Shown here in pieces: positions 50,021 through 59,305 of a stretch of DNA of 64,000 bases. Every line of letters starts with the position of its first letter. Positions within the stretch are counted from its first letter, which is position 1. The translations under genes were made by a program, and so were the position numbers. The notes beneath the pieces were generated by a model that had not been told where the DNA came from, did no database searches, and saw only the letters and a program-made list of their open reading frames with translations. The stretch is taken from the NCBI RefSeq assembly GCF_004698125.1, contig NZ_ML214297.1, positions 1,550,001 through 1,614,000 on the forward strand, given 5' to 3'. This DNA is from Halosimplex halophilum (GTDB lineage: Archaea; Halobacteriota; Halobacteria; Halobacteriales; Haloarculaceae).

Positions 50021-51061
50021 ATGAGCGCCGAACGCAAGACCGAGACCATCCCCCAGTGGAAGCAGGAGGAGGTCGCCGACGTCGTCGAGATGATCGAATC
50101 GTACGACAGCGTCGGCATCGTCGACATCACCGGCATCCCCTCCCGACAGCTCCAGGACATGCGCCGGGACCTGTACGGGACGGCCGAACTGCGCGTCTCG
50201 CGCAACACGCTCATCGAGCGCGCGCTCGAGGAGGTCGACGCCGGCCTCGAGGACCTGACCGACTACGTGTCGGGTCAGGTCGGCCTCATCGGCACCAACG
50301 ACAACCCCTTCGGGCTCTACCAGCAGCTGGAGGCCTCGAAGACGCCGGCGCCGATCAACGCCGGCGAGGTCGCCCCCAACGACATCGTCATCCCGGAGGG
50401 CGACACGGGCATCGACCCCGGGCCGTTCGTCGGCGACCTCCAGCAGGTCGGCGCGGACGCCCGCATCCAGGACGGGTCGATCCAGGTGCTCTCGGACTCG
50501 ACCGTGCTCGACGCGGGCGAGGAGGTCTCGGACGACCTCGCCAACGTCCTCAGCGAGCTCGGCATCGAGCCCAAGGAAGTCGGGCTGGACCTGCGCGCCG
50601 TCCACGCCGACGGCGTCCTGTTCGAGCCCGAGGAGCTCGAACTCGACGTCGAGGAGTACCGGGCCGACATCGAGGCGGCGGCCGCCCGCGGCCGCAACCT
50701 CTCGGTCAACGCGAGTTACCCGACGGCCCAGACCGCTCCGACGCTGCTCCAGAAGGCCCGCGGCGACGCCAAGAGCCTCGCCCTGCAGGGCGCCATCGAG
50801 AGCCCCGGGGTCATGGACGACCTCGTCTCGAAGGCCGACGCGCAGGTACGGGCCCTGGCGGCGCAGGTCGACGACCCCGAGGCCCTGCCGGAGGAGCTGC
50901 AGGACGTCGAGGAGCCCGCGGCTGACGCACAGGCAGACGACCAGACCGAAACCGATGACGACGCCGACGAGTCCGACGACGAGGAAGCCGAGGCCGAGGA
51001 GGCCGACGAGGACGATGACGACGACGAGGACGTCGGCGACGCCATGGGAGCCATGTTCTAA
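50021..51061 (+). CDS. rpl10: Ribosomal stalk protein L10 (P0)
   Basis: A 346-residue archaeal P0. The N-terminal rRNA-binding domain starts at [33 protein letters not shown] and [28 protein letters not shown] are typical. Helical spine segments that hold the L12 dimers follow, then an acidic, nearly pure Asp/Glu tail ending GDAMGAMF. It starts 1 bp after rpl1 and ends 2 bp before rpl12. Confidence 0.97.
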   Translation: MSAERKTETIPQWKQEEVADVVEMIESYDSVGIVDITGIPSRQLQDMRRDLYGTAELRVSRNTLIERALEEVDAGLEDLTDYVSGQVGLIGTNDNPFGLYQQLEASKTPAPINAGEVAPNDIVIPEGDTGIDPGPFVGDLQQVGADARIQDGSIQVLSDSTVLDAGEEVSDDLANVLSELGIEPKEVGLDLRAVHADGVLFEPEELELDVEEYRADIEAAAARGRNLSVNASYPTAQTAPTLLQKARGDAKSLALQGAIESPGVMDDLVSKADAQVRALAAQVDDPEALPEELQDVEEPAADAQADDQTETDDDADESDDEEAEAEEADEDDDDDEDVGDAMGAMF

Positions 51062-51063
51062 CA

Positions 51064-51414
51064 ATGGAATACGTTTACGCAGCACTCATCCTGAACGAGA
51101 CCGGCGAAGAGATCAACGAAGCAAACCTGACCGACGTGCTCGAGGCCGCGGGCGTCGACGTGGAGGAGTCCCGCGTCAAGGCGCTCGTCGCGGCGCTCGA
51201 AGACGTCGACATCGACGACGCCGTCGAGCAGGCCGCCGCCGTCCCCGCCGCGACCGGCGGGGCCGCGGGCGGCGCCGCCGGCGGCGACGAGTCCGCCGAC
51301 GAGGGCGGCGACGAAGACGAGGCCGAGGAAGCCGAAGCCGACGAGGGCGGCGACGACGACGATGACGACGACGAGGAGGCCAGCGGCGAGGGCCTCGGCG
51401 AGCTGTTCGGCTGA
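51064..51414 (+). CDS. rpl12: Ribosomal stalk protein L12 (P1)
   Basis: A 116-residue archaeal P1-type L12. [22 protein letters not shown] is the N-terminal dimer domain, then an Ala/Gly hinge ([15 protein letters not shown]) and an acidic tail ending GLGELFG that recruits elongation factors. Last gene of the operon; T-rich sequence at about 51430-51450 may end transcription. Confidence 0.97.
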   Translation: MEYVYAALILNETGEEINEANLTDVLEAAGVDVEESRVKALVAALEDVDIDDAVEQAAAVPAATGGAAGGAAGGDESADEGGDEDEAEEAEADEGGDDDDDDDEEASGEGLGELFG

Positions 51415-51513
51415 TCCGGACTCCCGACACCTTCCTTCCGTTTATTCCGCCGGTCAGCCGCTGCGCCCGCGGTCGCGTCGACGGAGCGCGGACCGCAGCG
51501 CGACGGCGTCGAC

Positions 51514-51543
51514 CGCTCAGGGCCTGTGCATCGCTCAGGGCCT
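51514..51543. repeat. 12-bp direct repeat at the ABC permease stop codon
   Basis: CGCTCAGGGCCT occurs at 51514-51525 and 51532-51543, period 18 bp; the second copy contains the permease TGA (as TCA). Confidence 0.55.
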
Positions 51544-53259
51544 CCGGCGGCCGACGACGGCGACTGCGAGACAGCCGACCGCGAGCGCCGCGTAGGCGGC
51601 CGTCCGCCCGGGGTCGGTCGCGGTAGCGCCGACGAAGTCCAGCGGCGCGACCGCCTGCAGCGGGCCGAGGTACCACGCCAGCAGGTAGACGGTGTCGAAC
51701 GCGCGACCGGTCCCGAGCCAGGCGCCGGCGGCCAGTGCGAGCGCGGGGGCGGCCGCGAGTCCGGCCAGCAGGGCGGCGAGCGCGGCGGCGTCGCCGGCGA
51801 GACCGACCCGGGCGGCGTACCCGGCGACGGCGAGGAGGCCGACGGCGACGCCGCCGAACCAGACGGCGATAGTCTGCCCCGCCGGTCGGGGTGCGGTGAA
51901 CACGAGTGCCTCGGTGCGGTGGCGCCGCTCGCGGACGCCGAGACCGGACCACACCGAAAGCGGGAGCAGCAGGGCCAGCGGGGCGACCAGTTCGCGGGCG
52001 GCGTCGAGCGGCGCGGCCGTCTGAACGGCGAGCGCGGCGACGACGGCGAGGTACCACAGTTTGCGGTGCCCGCGGAGGGCCAGCCGGAGCTCCGCGAGGA
52101 CGACGCGCGGGTCGAGGAGCCGCGGCGTCGCCGGGTCGACTCCGCCGAGTCGGTCGACCGCCGTTCCCGCGGAGTCGCCGGTGGTGGCGGAGTCGTCGGT
52201 GGTGGTGTCTCCGGTGGCGGAGTCGTCGGCGCTGGCCGGCCGGGCGGCAGTGTCGCCCCCGGATTCGGCGGGCGAGCCCCGCCGGGCGGAAGCGAGCGGG
52301 TTCGGGAGCCGACTCGCCAACCCGGCGTCGGCGCGCAGGCGGTCGAACGCGAGCGTCGCGGCGCCGAGGGTCAGCGCCGCGGCCGCGAGCATCGGGAGCC
52401 GCGATCCGAGTTCGACGAGCCCCCAGTCCATGCCGTGGTAGGTGAACGTCGCCGCCTGCTCGGGCGGGGCGATCCGGAAGGTGAGCCGTTCGAGGCCGGA
52501 CACGTCGGCGGGGAGGTCCGCGAGCATACTGCCGCGGACGACCACGATCCCGAGGAAGTCGAAGACCGGCACCGGCGCGACGGCGGTGACGGACATCGCC
52601 GTCATCACCCCGAAGACGTAGACCGCCGTGCCGAGCGTTCGAGCGAGCGGCGCGACCGCCTCGAAGCAGACGGCGACGGCGGCGACGAGGGCCATCGTCG
52701 GCAGGGTGATCAGGGCGAACGGGGCGACCAGGTCCCAGAGGACGAGGGGGCCGACGCCGTGGAGGAGGAATCCCGCGACGGTCGCGAGCGCGAGGGCGGC
52801 GGTGACGGCCGCGAGGACGGCGAAGTAGCCGAGCCAGCGGCCGACGAGGTACGTCGCGTCGCCGACCGGCGACGTGGCGACCAGCGGTGCGATCCCCTCG
52901 TCGCGGTCGCGGGTGATCGGACCGCGGACCAGCGAGAACCCGCCGAGGGCGAGCAGCGTCGTCGCGACGACGGCCGCGAAGGCGCCGAACCACGCGGCCG
53001 TCGGCCGGCCGGTGTAGCCGCCGCCGACGAACAGCCGCACGTCGCCGGCCGTGACACTCTGGGCGAGGTACGCGACGAGCAGTGCCACGGCGAGGTACTT
53101 CGGCGAGCGCGACCGCCGGCGGAGGTCCGACCGGGCGATCGCGAGGACGGCGCCGAGCCGGGAGCCGTCGGTGGGAACTCTCGCGGTGCCACCGGTGCCG
53201 GCGGCTGCCCCGTCGCCGTTCGGTCGATGCGGGGCGGCGTCCGCCGGGCGCTCGCTCAC
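51535..53259 (-). CDS. ABC-2 type transporter permease
   Basis: A 574-residue membrane protein with two six-helix halves: residues about 35-300 and 395-570, separated by a Ser/Thr/Asp-rich hydrophilic linker (about 325-390). The first half reads IARSDLRRRSRSPKYLAVALL and GPITRDRDEGIAPLVATSPV, typical of ABC-2 exporters. Substrate unknown. The GTG start overlaps the ATPase gene stop as GTGA, so both subunits are coupled. Confidence 0.85.
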   Translation of the reverse strand: MSERPADAAPHRPNGDGAAAGTGGTARVPTDGSRLGAVLAIARSDLRRRSRSPKYLAVALLVAYLAQSVTAGDVRLFVGGGYTGRPTAAWFGAFAAVVATTLLALGGFSLVRGPITRDRDEGIAPLVATSPVGDATYLVGRWLGYFAVLAAVTAALALATVAGFLLHGVGPLVLWDLVAPFALITLPTMALVAAVAVCFEAVAPLARTLGTAVYVFGVMTAMSVTAVAPVPVFDFLGIVVVRGSMLADLPADVSGLERLTFRIAPPEQAATFTYHGMDWGLVELGSRLPMLAAAALTLGAATLAFDRLRADAGLASRLPNPLASARRGSPAESGGDTAARPASADDSATGDTTTDDSATTGDSAGTAVDRLGGVDPATPRLLDPRVVLAELRLALRGHRKLWYLAVVAALAVQTAAPLDAARELVAPLALLLPLSVWSGLGVRERRHRTEALVFTAPRPAGQTIAVWFGGVAVGLLAVAGYAARVGLAGDAAALAALLAGLAAAPALALAAGAWLGTGRAFDTVYLLAWYLGPLQAVAPLDFVGATATDPGRTAAYAALAVGCLAVAVVGRRRP

Positions 53260-54320
53260 GGCCGCCCACCCCCGGTCGAACCGCCGCCCTCCAGCAGCGC
53301 GAGGTAGGCGTCTTCGAGCGTCGGGTCGGCCGGGGCGGCGTCCTCTGTAGGGGGATCGTCGGCGACGACGCGGACGTGTCGACCGTCGCTCCGGCGGGCC
53401 GTGTTCGTGACGAGGAGGTCCGGAGCCAGGGCCGCGTCGTCGCCGACGACGCACTCCCAGACACGGCCTTCGACGGTCTCGATCAGCGTCTCGGGGTCGG
53501 TGTGGCGCCGGAGGCGGCCGTCGACGAGGACGGCCACGTCGCTCGCGGTCGCCTCCACGTCGGAGACGATGTGCGTCGAGAGGACGACCACGCGGTCGCG
53601 CGCCAGGTCGGCGAGGACGGTCCGGCAGCGCGCCCGCTCGGTCGGGTCGAGGCCGACCGTGGGCTCGTCGACGACGAGCACGTCCGGGTCCGAAAGGAGT
53701 GCCTGCGCGACGCCGACGCGCTGGACCATCCCCCCGGAGAAGGTGTCGAGCCGCCGGTCGGCGGCGTCGGCGAGGTTCACCACCGCCAGCAGGTCCGCCG
53801 CGCGCTCGCGGGCGGTCGCGCGGTCGAGCCCCCGGAGCGCCCCGAGGTATTCGAGGAACTCCCTGGCGGTCAGGTCGGGGTAGACGCCGAACTCCTGGGG
53901 GAGATACCCCAGCCGCGAGCGGACCGCCGTGGGGTCCTCGCTCACGTCGACCCCGTCGACGGTGACCGTTCCCTCGGTCGGTGCGGTGAACGTCGTCAGG
54001 ATCCCCATCAGCGTCGACTTGCCCGCGCCGTTGGGGCCGAGCAGGCCCACGACCCCGGGGTCGAGGTCGAGGCTCACGCCCCGGAGCGCCCACTCGTCGC
54101 CGTAGCGCTTGCCGACGCCGTCGACCCGGACGCGGGGACCGTCGCCCGATCCGGACGGTCGGTCGGCGTCGGCGGTCGATCGGTTCGCACGGCCCAGGTC
54201 GCTCCGAAAGATGGCGTCGCCGGCCCGTCGTTCGGTCGAGCGGTCGCTGGTCGTCGGCCCGTCGGCCGTCGGTTCGTCCGCGGGTTCGTCGGTCGGTCCG
54301 TCGCGCGTGGAGGGCGTCAT
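53256..54320 (-). CDS. ABC transporter ATP-binding protein
   Basis: A 354-residue ATPase with an unusual acidic, disordered N-terminus of about 60 residues. Walker A LLGPNGAGKST, signature FSGGMVQRVGVAQAL, Walker B DVLVVDEPTVGLDP and the switch His in VVLSTHIVSDVEA are intact. It forms an export complex with the permease downstream. ATG 54320 is the last Met before the acidic tail. Confidence 0.9.
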   Translation of the reverse strand: MTPSTRDGPTDEPADEPTADGPTTSDRSTERRAGDAIFRSDLGRANRSTADADRPSGSGDGPRVRVDGVGKRYGDEWALRGVSLDLDPGVVGLLGPNGAGKSTLMGILTTFTAPTEGTVTVDGVDVSEDPTAVRSRLGYLPQEFGVYPDLTAREFLEYLGALRGLDRATARERAADLLAVVNLADAADRRLDTFSGGMVQRVGVAQALLSDPDVLVVDEPTVGLDPTERARCRTVLADLARDRVVVLSTHIVSDVEATASDVAVLVDGRLRRHTDPETLIETVEGRVWECVVGDDAALAPDLLVTNTARRSDGRHVRVVADDPPTEDAAPADPTLEDAYLALLEGGGSTGGGRP

Positions 54321-54538
54321 CGGTGGTTCGAGCGACGGCCCCTGCCTAAAAGGCCCCCCGTCCAGGGGTGCCCGACGGGAAACTCGGCGAAACGAATAAG
54401 TATCAGCTCGGCAACTGGCCGGGTCCGACGGGGGCGGCCGCGCGCGAGTCCGCGAGCGCCCCGCGCTCACGCGCCGAACGGCGACGCCTCGACCGGGGAC
54501 CGAACCACTAAACCCGTGGGGCGCGACTCGGCGAACGG

Positions 54539-55336
54539 ATGGCGTTCCGGCGATTTCTCAGGGGGACGGTCCCCTGGCCGACGCTCGAGGGGGCGGTCCG
54601 GGAAGTGATGGACCGCTACGACCTGGAGACGGCCAGAGTCGTCTTCCTCGAGGCGAACAACTGGCTGTCGACCCCCTGCGTCGTCAACGACGAGCTGTTC
54701 GTCAAGGTCGTCACCGAGCAGAACTCGCTGGTCCACGCGCTGCTGACCGCCGGGCGCAACCTCGGTGCCTTCTCCTCGGGGACCGAGGGCTTCTTCGAGC
54801 GGTTCGACGCGCCCATCGAGATGGCCGAACACGAGCTGGAGGCCAACGAGCGGATGCGCGAGATCGGCGTCAGCGCCCCCGAGCCGAAGGAGGCCTTCGA
54901 GTACGACGACGTGGCGGTCATGGTCCTCGAGTACCTCCCCGACTTCCGGTCGCTGGACGAGCTGCCGCCCGACGAGGTGCGGGGCCACGCCGTCGAGCTG
55001 TTCGAGAACCTCGAACGGATGCACGACAACAACCTCGCCCACGGCGACCTCCAGCGGGAGAACGTCCTCGTCTCCGGCGGCGAGCTGTACTTCATCGACG
55101 CGACGAAGGTCGACGAGGGCGCCATCGAGGACGCCCGCGCCTACGACACCGCCTGCGCGCTGGGCGCGCTCGAACCGCTGATCGGCGCCCGCGACGCCGT
55201 CGCCGCCGCGCTGGAAGTCCACGACCCCGACGAACTCATGGCCGCCCGCGAGTTCCTCGACTTCGTCAACATCCGCCCCGAACACGACTTCGACGGCGCC
55301 GCCGTCAAGGGCGAGATCGAGAAGCACGCCGCGTGA
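54539..55336 (+). CDS. RIO-like atypical protein kinase
   Basis: A 265-residue kinase-fold protein. HGDLQRENVL is the catalytic loop and YFIDATKVD takes the place of the DFG metal-binding motif; VVNDELFVKVVTEQN carries the ATP-site lysine. Resembles RIO/Bud32-like archaeal kinases but does not match Rio1, Rio2 or Bud32 clearly. Target unknown. Monocistronic, converging on the EamA gene with a 9-bp gap. Confidence 0.8.
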   Translation: MAFRRFLRGTVPWPTLEGAVREVMDRYDLETARVVFLEANNWLSTPCVVNDELFVKVVTEQNSLVHALLTAGRNLGAFSSGTEGFFERFDAPIEMAEHELEANERMREIGVSAPEPKEAFEYDDVAVMVLEYLPDFRSLDELPPDEVRGHAVELFENLERMHDNNLAHGDLQRENVLVSGGELYFIDATKVDEGAIEDARAYDTACALGALEPLIGARDAVAAALEVHDPDELMAAREFLDFVNIRPEHDFDGAAVKGEIEKHAA

Positions 55337-55345
55337 TCGCGGGCG

Positions 55346-56260
55346 CTACGATCCCGACTCCCGCGCGCTCGCGGTCAGGTAGATGCCGCCGAGGACCACC
55401 GCCCCGCCCGCCACGGTCCACCGGCCCGGCACCTCCGCGAGCAGGAGGAGCGCGAGCACGGTGCTCCCGACGGGTTCGCCCAGCAGCGAGACGCTGACGA
55501 CCGACGACTCGACGTGCTCCAGCGCCCAGTTGATCACCGTGTGACCGAAGATCCCGGGACCGACGGCCATCGCGAGAAACAGGAGCCACTCGTGGCCGGC
55601 GTAGCCCGCCAGCGGGTCGCCCTGGGCGACGACGACCCCCCCGAGGACCGCCGCGCAGACCGCGTAGACGACGGTGACGTACGGGACGAGCGCGACCCGG
55701 GCGCGCAGCGAGCGGCCCGCGAGGACGTAGACGGCCATCATCACCGCGCCGACGAGCGCGAGGGCGTTGCCCGCCAGCGGGTGCGGGCCGACCGCGGTCC
55801 CCGCGAGGAACTCGCCGACCGACATGACCGCCGCGCCGGCGACGGCCAGCACGATCCCCCCGATTTTCGGAAGCGTCAGCCGCTCGTCGAGGAAGGCGGC
55901 GGCGCCCAGGGCGACGAACAGCGGCTGGGCCTGCACGAGCGTCACCGAGGCGGCGACGCTCGTCCACTCGACCGACTGGAACCACGCCGCGAAGTGGACC
56001 GCCAGCGCGACCCCCGTCGCCCCCGCCGCGAGCGCGTCCCCCCGGCCCAGCGACCGCAGGGTCTCGCCGTGGCGCGAGGCGGCCAGCGGCACGAGTAACC
56101 CGACCGTGAAGGCCACCCGGTAGAACGCCGCCACCGTCGGCGGCGCCGAACTCCAGCGGATCAGGATGGCGCTGGTCGACACCGCGAGGATGGCGACGAC
56201 CAGCGCCGCCGCCGGCGACACGCGCGCCTCCAGCCGCCGCGACAGCGTCTCACCGGCCAT
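55346..56260 (-). CDS. EamA-family (DMT superfamily) transporter
   Basis: A 304-residue protein with ten transmembrane helices formed by two EamA repeats (for example STSAILIRWSSAPPTVAAFYR in the first, ALEHVESSVVSVSLLGEPVGS in the second). Usually exporters of small metabolites; substrate unknown. Next to structured intergenic DNA on its 5' side. Confidence 0.88.
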   Translation of the reverse strand: MAGETLSRRLEARVSPAAALVVAILAVSTSAILIRWSSAPPTVAAFYRVAFTVGLLVPLAASRHGETLRSLGRGDALAAGATGVALAVHFAAWFQSVEWTSVAASVTLVQAQPLFVALGAAAFLDERLTLPKIGGIVLAVAGAAVMSVGEFLAGTAVGPHPLAGNALALVGAVMMAVYVLAGRSLRARVALVPYVTVVYAVCAAVLGGVVVAQGDPLAGYAGHEWLLFLAMAVGPGIFGHTVINWALEHVESSVVSVSLLGEPVGSTVLALLLLAEVPGRWTVAGGAVVLGGIYLTASARESGS

Positions 56261-56762
56261 TGGCGACCCTTTCGGCAGCGACCCCTTTCGTCTTGCGGTG
56301 GCCGAAGTGAGTGGGGATCGGGTCGCAGTAAGACCGGTTTACGGTGCGGTCGGCGCGCGCTGGAGCGCGCGTTCATGCGCGCGACGGAGCCGCGCGAGGT
56401 CTTCGGGAGCGTGTGACCGAAGGCTCGTCAGCGCTTGCTCTGACGGTGGATGAGCACCGCACGCCGCAGGCGCGCGGAGCGCAATCGGCTGGGGGTGTGT
56501 GGCTGCGGTGCTGTGCGGGGTGGTCGCGGTGCTGTGCGGGGCGGTCCCTGGTGGACTAAACGGGCGAGGCGCGCTCGCGTTTATCCAGTCGCCTGAGCGA
56601 CCCCTACCCGAAGCGGCCGCGAGGCCGCGAGGGTATGTCGCTCAGCGACCGCGAGCGCGGCGAGGGCTTTCAGCGCTCACTCTCGGTTACGGTCGCAGCC
56701 ACCAGATCGAGCGAGCCGTCCCACTGACCGACGGTCGTCGCACCGGTGTCCCGGTAGCGAGT
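56261..56762. other. Intergenic, 502 bp, rich in hairpins and restricted-word repeats
   Basis: Contains CGCGCGCT-GG-AGCGCGCG (56354-56371), a copy of the CGTCAG...CTGACG hairpin (56412-56441), GCGGCC-GCGA-GGCCGC and GTCGCT/AGCGAC stems (about 56610-56650), and repeated GGTGCTGTGCGGGG blocks (56510-56545). No protein frame is believable. Confidence 0.65.
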
Positions 56763-57320
56763 CTACTCCGCGTCCGCGGGCGTGTCGAAGTCGTGGAAGT
56801 GCTCGCCTTTCTCCTTGGTGAGGACGTTCAGCGCGGCCGCGGCGCCGTCCCCGGCCGAGATGACGGCCTGCCACTCCTCGGCGCGGACCATCGCGCCGGT
56901 AGCGTAGGCGTCGTCGACCGAGGTCTCCATGTCCACGCCCACGTCGACCACGTCCTCGTCGGTGAATTCACAGCCCAGCTCCTCCGCGAGGTCGCGGCTC
57001 GCGCCGGTCGCGAGCACGAGGTAGTCCGCGGCGAGGTCGTCGTCCTCGCCGACGACGCGGAACTGGTCGCCGTCCTGCTCGACGGTCTGGACTTCCTCGC
57101 CCTGGCGGCGGTCGACGCCGAAGCTATCGACCTGCTCCCGGGCGTCCTCCACGAACGCCGTCCCGTCCTCGCTCTCGATGCCGAGGTAGTTGAACAGGTG
57201 GGCCTTGTGCATCCACGTCTCGTCGGTGTCGAAGACGACGGTGTCGAGGTCGTTCTTCGCGGTGAACAGTGCGGCGCTCAGGCCGGCGGGACCTCCGCCG
57301 ACGACAGCTACGTCTGTCAT
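56763..57320 (-). CDS. Short FAD/NAD(P)-binding oxidoreductase (thioredoxin-reductase-like)
   Basis: A 185-residue flavoprotein fragment-like gene. VAVVGGGPAGLSAALFTA is the FAD Rossmann motif at 4-21, DYLVLATGAS the second strand motif and YATGAMVRAEEWQAVISAGDGAAAALNVL the C-terminal FAD site. It lacks the central NADPH domain and the CxxC disulphide of real thioredoxin reductases (about 310 aa). Such compact versions recur in haloarchaea; partner unknown. ATG 57320 preferred to an upstream ATG. Confidence 0.82.
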   Translation of the reverse strand: MTDVAVVGGGPAGLSAALFTAKNDLDTVVFDTDETWMHKAHLFNYLGIESEDGTAFVEDAREQVDSFGVDRRQGEEVQTVEQDGDQFRVVGEDDDLAADYLVLATGASRDLAEELGCEFTDEDVVDVGVDMETSVDDAYATGAMVRAEEWQAVISAGDGAAAALNVLTKEKGEHFHDFDTPADAE

Positions 57321-57407
57321 ACGTGAGCAATGTACGGGCAACGGGAAAGTCGTTGGCCTACCCGGGGTCGGTTTCCGGAAGCGCGCCGGGGCGCCGACCG
57401 ACCGCGC

Positions 57408-57881
57408 TCACTCGAGCAGCTCCCTCGTCTTCCGGTGGCGATACCGGAACATCGGCTCGAAGCCGATCCGACCGAGCGGGCCCAGCAGCCCCCGCACGAC
57501 GGGGAGTTCGTACTCGACGCGGTCGTGGACGCGGGTGCCGCCCTCGACCGCCTCGAAGGAGTGAGTGTGGACCCACTCCGGGAACGGCCCGCGCAGCATC
57601 TCGTCGCGGAACAGGGCCTCGCCGTCCCCTTCCTCGCGGGCGGCGATGTAGGAGACCCACCGCTGGCGCGGCGCGACGCCGAACGGCGCGACGGTCGCCT
57701 CGACCTTCGACCCCGTCTCCAGCACCTCGGGATCGGGCTCGCCGTCGGGCCCGACCGACGACTCGACCCGGAGGCGCATCCAGTCGGGCGTCAGCGCCTC
57801 CAGCCCCGACGCTCGCGAGTGAAACTCCCAGACCTCCTCGAACGGCGCGTCGACGACCGTCTCGCGCTCGTAGACCGGCAT
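57408..57881 (-). CDS. SRPBCC-fold ligand-binding protein
   Basis: A 157-residue START-like protein: MPVYERETVVDAPFEEVWEFHS opens the beta-alpha helix-grip fold, and VHTHSFEAVEGGTRVHDRVEYELP closes it. Members bind hydrophobic ligands; the function here is unknown. Located between the flavoprotein and glutamate dehydrogenase, on the same strand. Confidence 0.85.
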   Translation of the reverse strand: MPVYERETVVDAPFEEVWEFHSRASGLEALTPDWMRLRVESSVGPDGEPDPEVLETGSKVEATVAPFGVAPRQRWVSYIAAREEGDGEALFRDEMLRGPFPEWVHTHSFEAVEGGTRVHDRVEYELPVVRGLLGPLGRIGFEPMFRYRHRKTRELLE

Positions 57882-57970
57882 ACCCGTCGGTTGGTCCCCG
57901 GGCCGTAAAACCGGCGTGTCCAACGAGTGTGGTCCGCCGGGGGAGCGGACCGGCTCGACTCGCCGCTCCG

Positions 57971-59224
57971 CTACGGCCAGACGCCGGCCTGCTCGCTGGC
58001 GCGGAGGACGCGCTCGATGGCGACGACGTATGCGGCGGTCCGGAAGTTCGGCAACTCGCGGTCCTCGTAGGTCGACGCCAGCCGGTCGAAGGCGTCGACA
58101 ATGACCGTCTCGAGTTCGTCGTTGACCCGCTGCTCCGACCAGTAGAAGCGCTGGCGGTTCTGCACCCACTCGAAATAGGAGACCGTCACGCCGCCGGCGT
58201 TGGCGAGGATGTCGGGGAAGACGTGTACGTCCCGTTCGGTGAGCACGTCGTCGGCGTCGGGCGTCAGCGGGCCGTTGGCGGCCTCGACGACCACGTCCGC
58301 CTGCACGTCTTCGGCGAGGTCGGCGTCGACGGCGTTCTCCAGCGCCGCCGGGACGAGCAGATCCACGTCCAGCGTCAGCAGCTCCTCGTTCGGGAGCGTC
58401 TCGGGCGCGTCGTAGTCGACCACGTCGCCGGTCTCGTCCTTCCGCTCTTTGACCGCGCGGACGTCCAGCCCGTCGGGGTCGTAGGCGGCCCCCGAGGAGT
58501 CCGAGACGGCGACGACGCTGGCGCCCAGGTCTTCCAGCAGCTTCGCCGCCACCGAGCCCGCGTTGCCGTAGCCCTGGACGGCGACGGTCGCACCCTCGAC
58601 TTCCTTGTCGAGGTAGTCGAACGCCTCGCGGGCGGTGAGCATCACCGACCGGCCGGTCGCCTCGACCCGGCCCGCCGACCCGCCGCTGTCGGGCGCCTTG
58701 CCGGTGACGACGCCCGGTTCCGTGGTGTTCTCCAGGGTCTCGTAGGTGTCCTTGATCCAGTTCATCTCCCGCTGGCCCGTGTTCACGTCCGGTGCCGGGA
58801 TGTCCCTGTCCTCACCGACGATGGGGCGCAGCTCGGTGGCGAACGCGCGCGTGAGCCGTTCGAGCTCGTCCGCGGAGTGGTCGTCGGGGTCGACGACGAT
58901 GCCGCCCTTGCCGCCGCCGTAGGGGATGTCGACGACCGCGCACTTGTAGGCCATCCAGCCGGACAGCGCCTTGACCTCGTCGCGGGAGACCTGCGGGTGG
59001 TAGCGGATGCCGCCCTTGTAGGGGCCGCGGGCGCCGTTGAACTGCGAGCGGTAGGCGCGGAACACCTCGATCGACCCGTCGTCCATCTCGACCGAGAGGG
59101 TCGTCTCCAGGACGCGCTCGGGGCGTTTGATCCGTTCGAGCGTGCCGGCGTCGACGTCGAGGTGGGCGGCGGCGTCGTCGACCTGCTCCCGGAGACTCTC
59201 GAAAGGGTTCGTCTCCTCTGACAT
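57971..59224 (-). CDS. gdhB: Glutamate dehydrogenase
   Basis: A 417-residue Glu/Leu/Phe/Val dehydrogenase. [23 protein letters not shown], the catalytic lysine region [19 protein letters not shown] and the NAD-site [18 protein letters not shown] are present; [16 protein letters not shown] is conserved. Makes or consumes glutamate with ammonium and 2-oxoglutarate. Haloarchaea have up to four paralogues with different coenzyme preference; which one this is cannot be told by reading. Lies beside CitE-like lyase. Confidence 0.93.
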   Translation of the reverse strand: MSEETNPFESLREQVDDAAAHLDVDAGTLERIKRPERVLETTLSVEMDDGSIEVFRAYRSQFNGARGPYKGGIRYHPQVSRDEVKALSGWMAYKCAVVDIPYGGGKGGIVVDPDDHSADELERLTRAFATELRPIVGEDRDIPAPDVNTGQREMNWIKDTYETLENTTEPGVVTGKAPDSGGSAGRVEATGRSVMLTAREAFDYLDKEVEGATVAVQGYGNAGSVAAKLLEDLGASVVAVSDSSGAAYDPDGLDVRAVKERKDETGDVVDYDAPETLPNEELLTLDVDLLVPAALENAVDADLAEDVQADVVVEAANGPLTPDADDVLTERDVHVFPDILANAGGVTVSYFEWVQNRQRFYWSEQRVNDELETVIVDAFDRLASTYEDRELPNFRTAAYVVAIERVLRASEQAGVWP

Positions 59225-59305
59225 GCGTCAGATAAGGGTCACCGCGGGGATAAGGATTCGGCCGGCGGCCCGGCCGGTCGACCGCTCGCCCCTCTCGGAG
59301 GCCGC

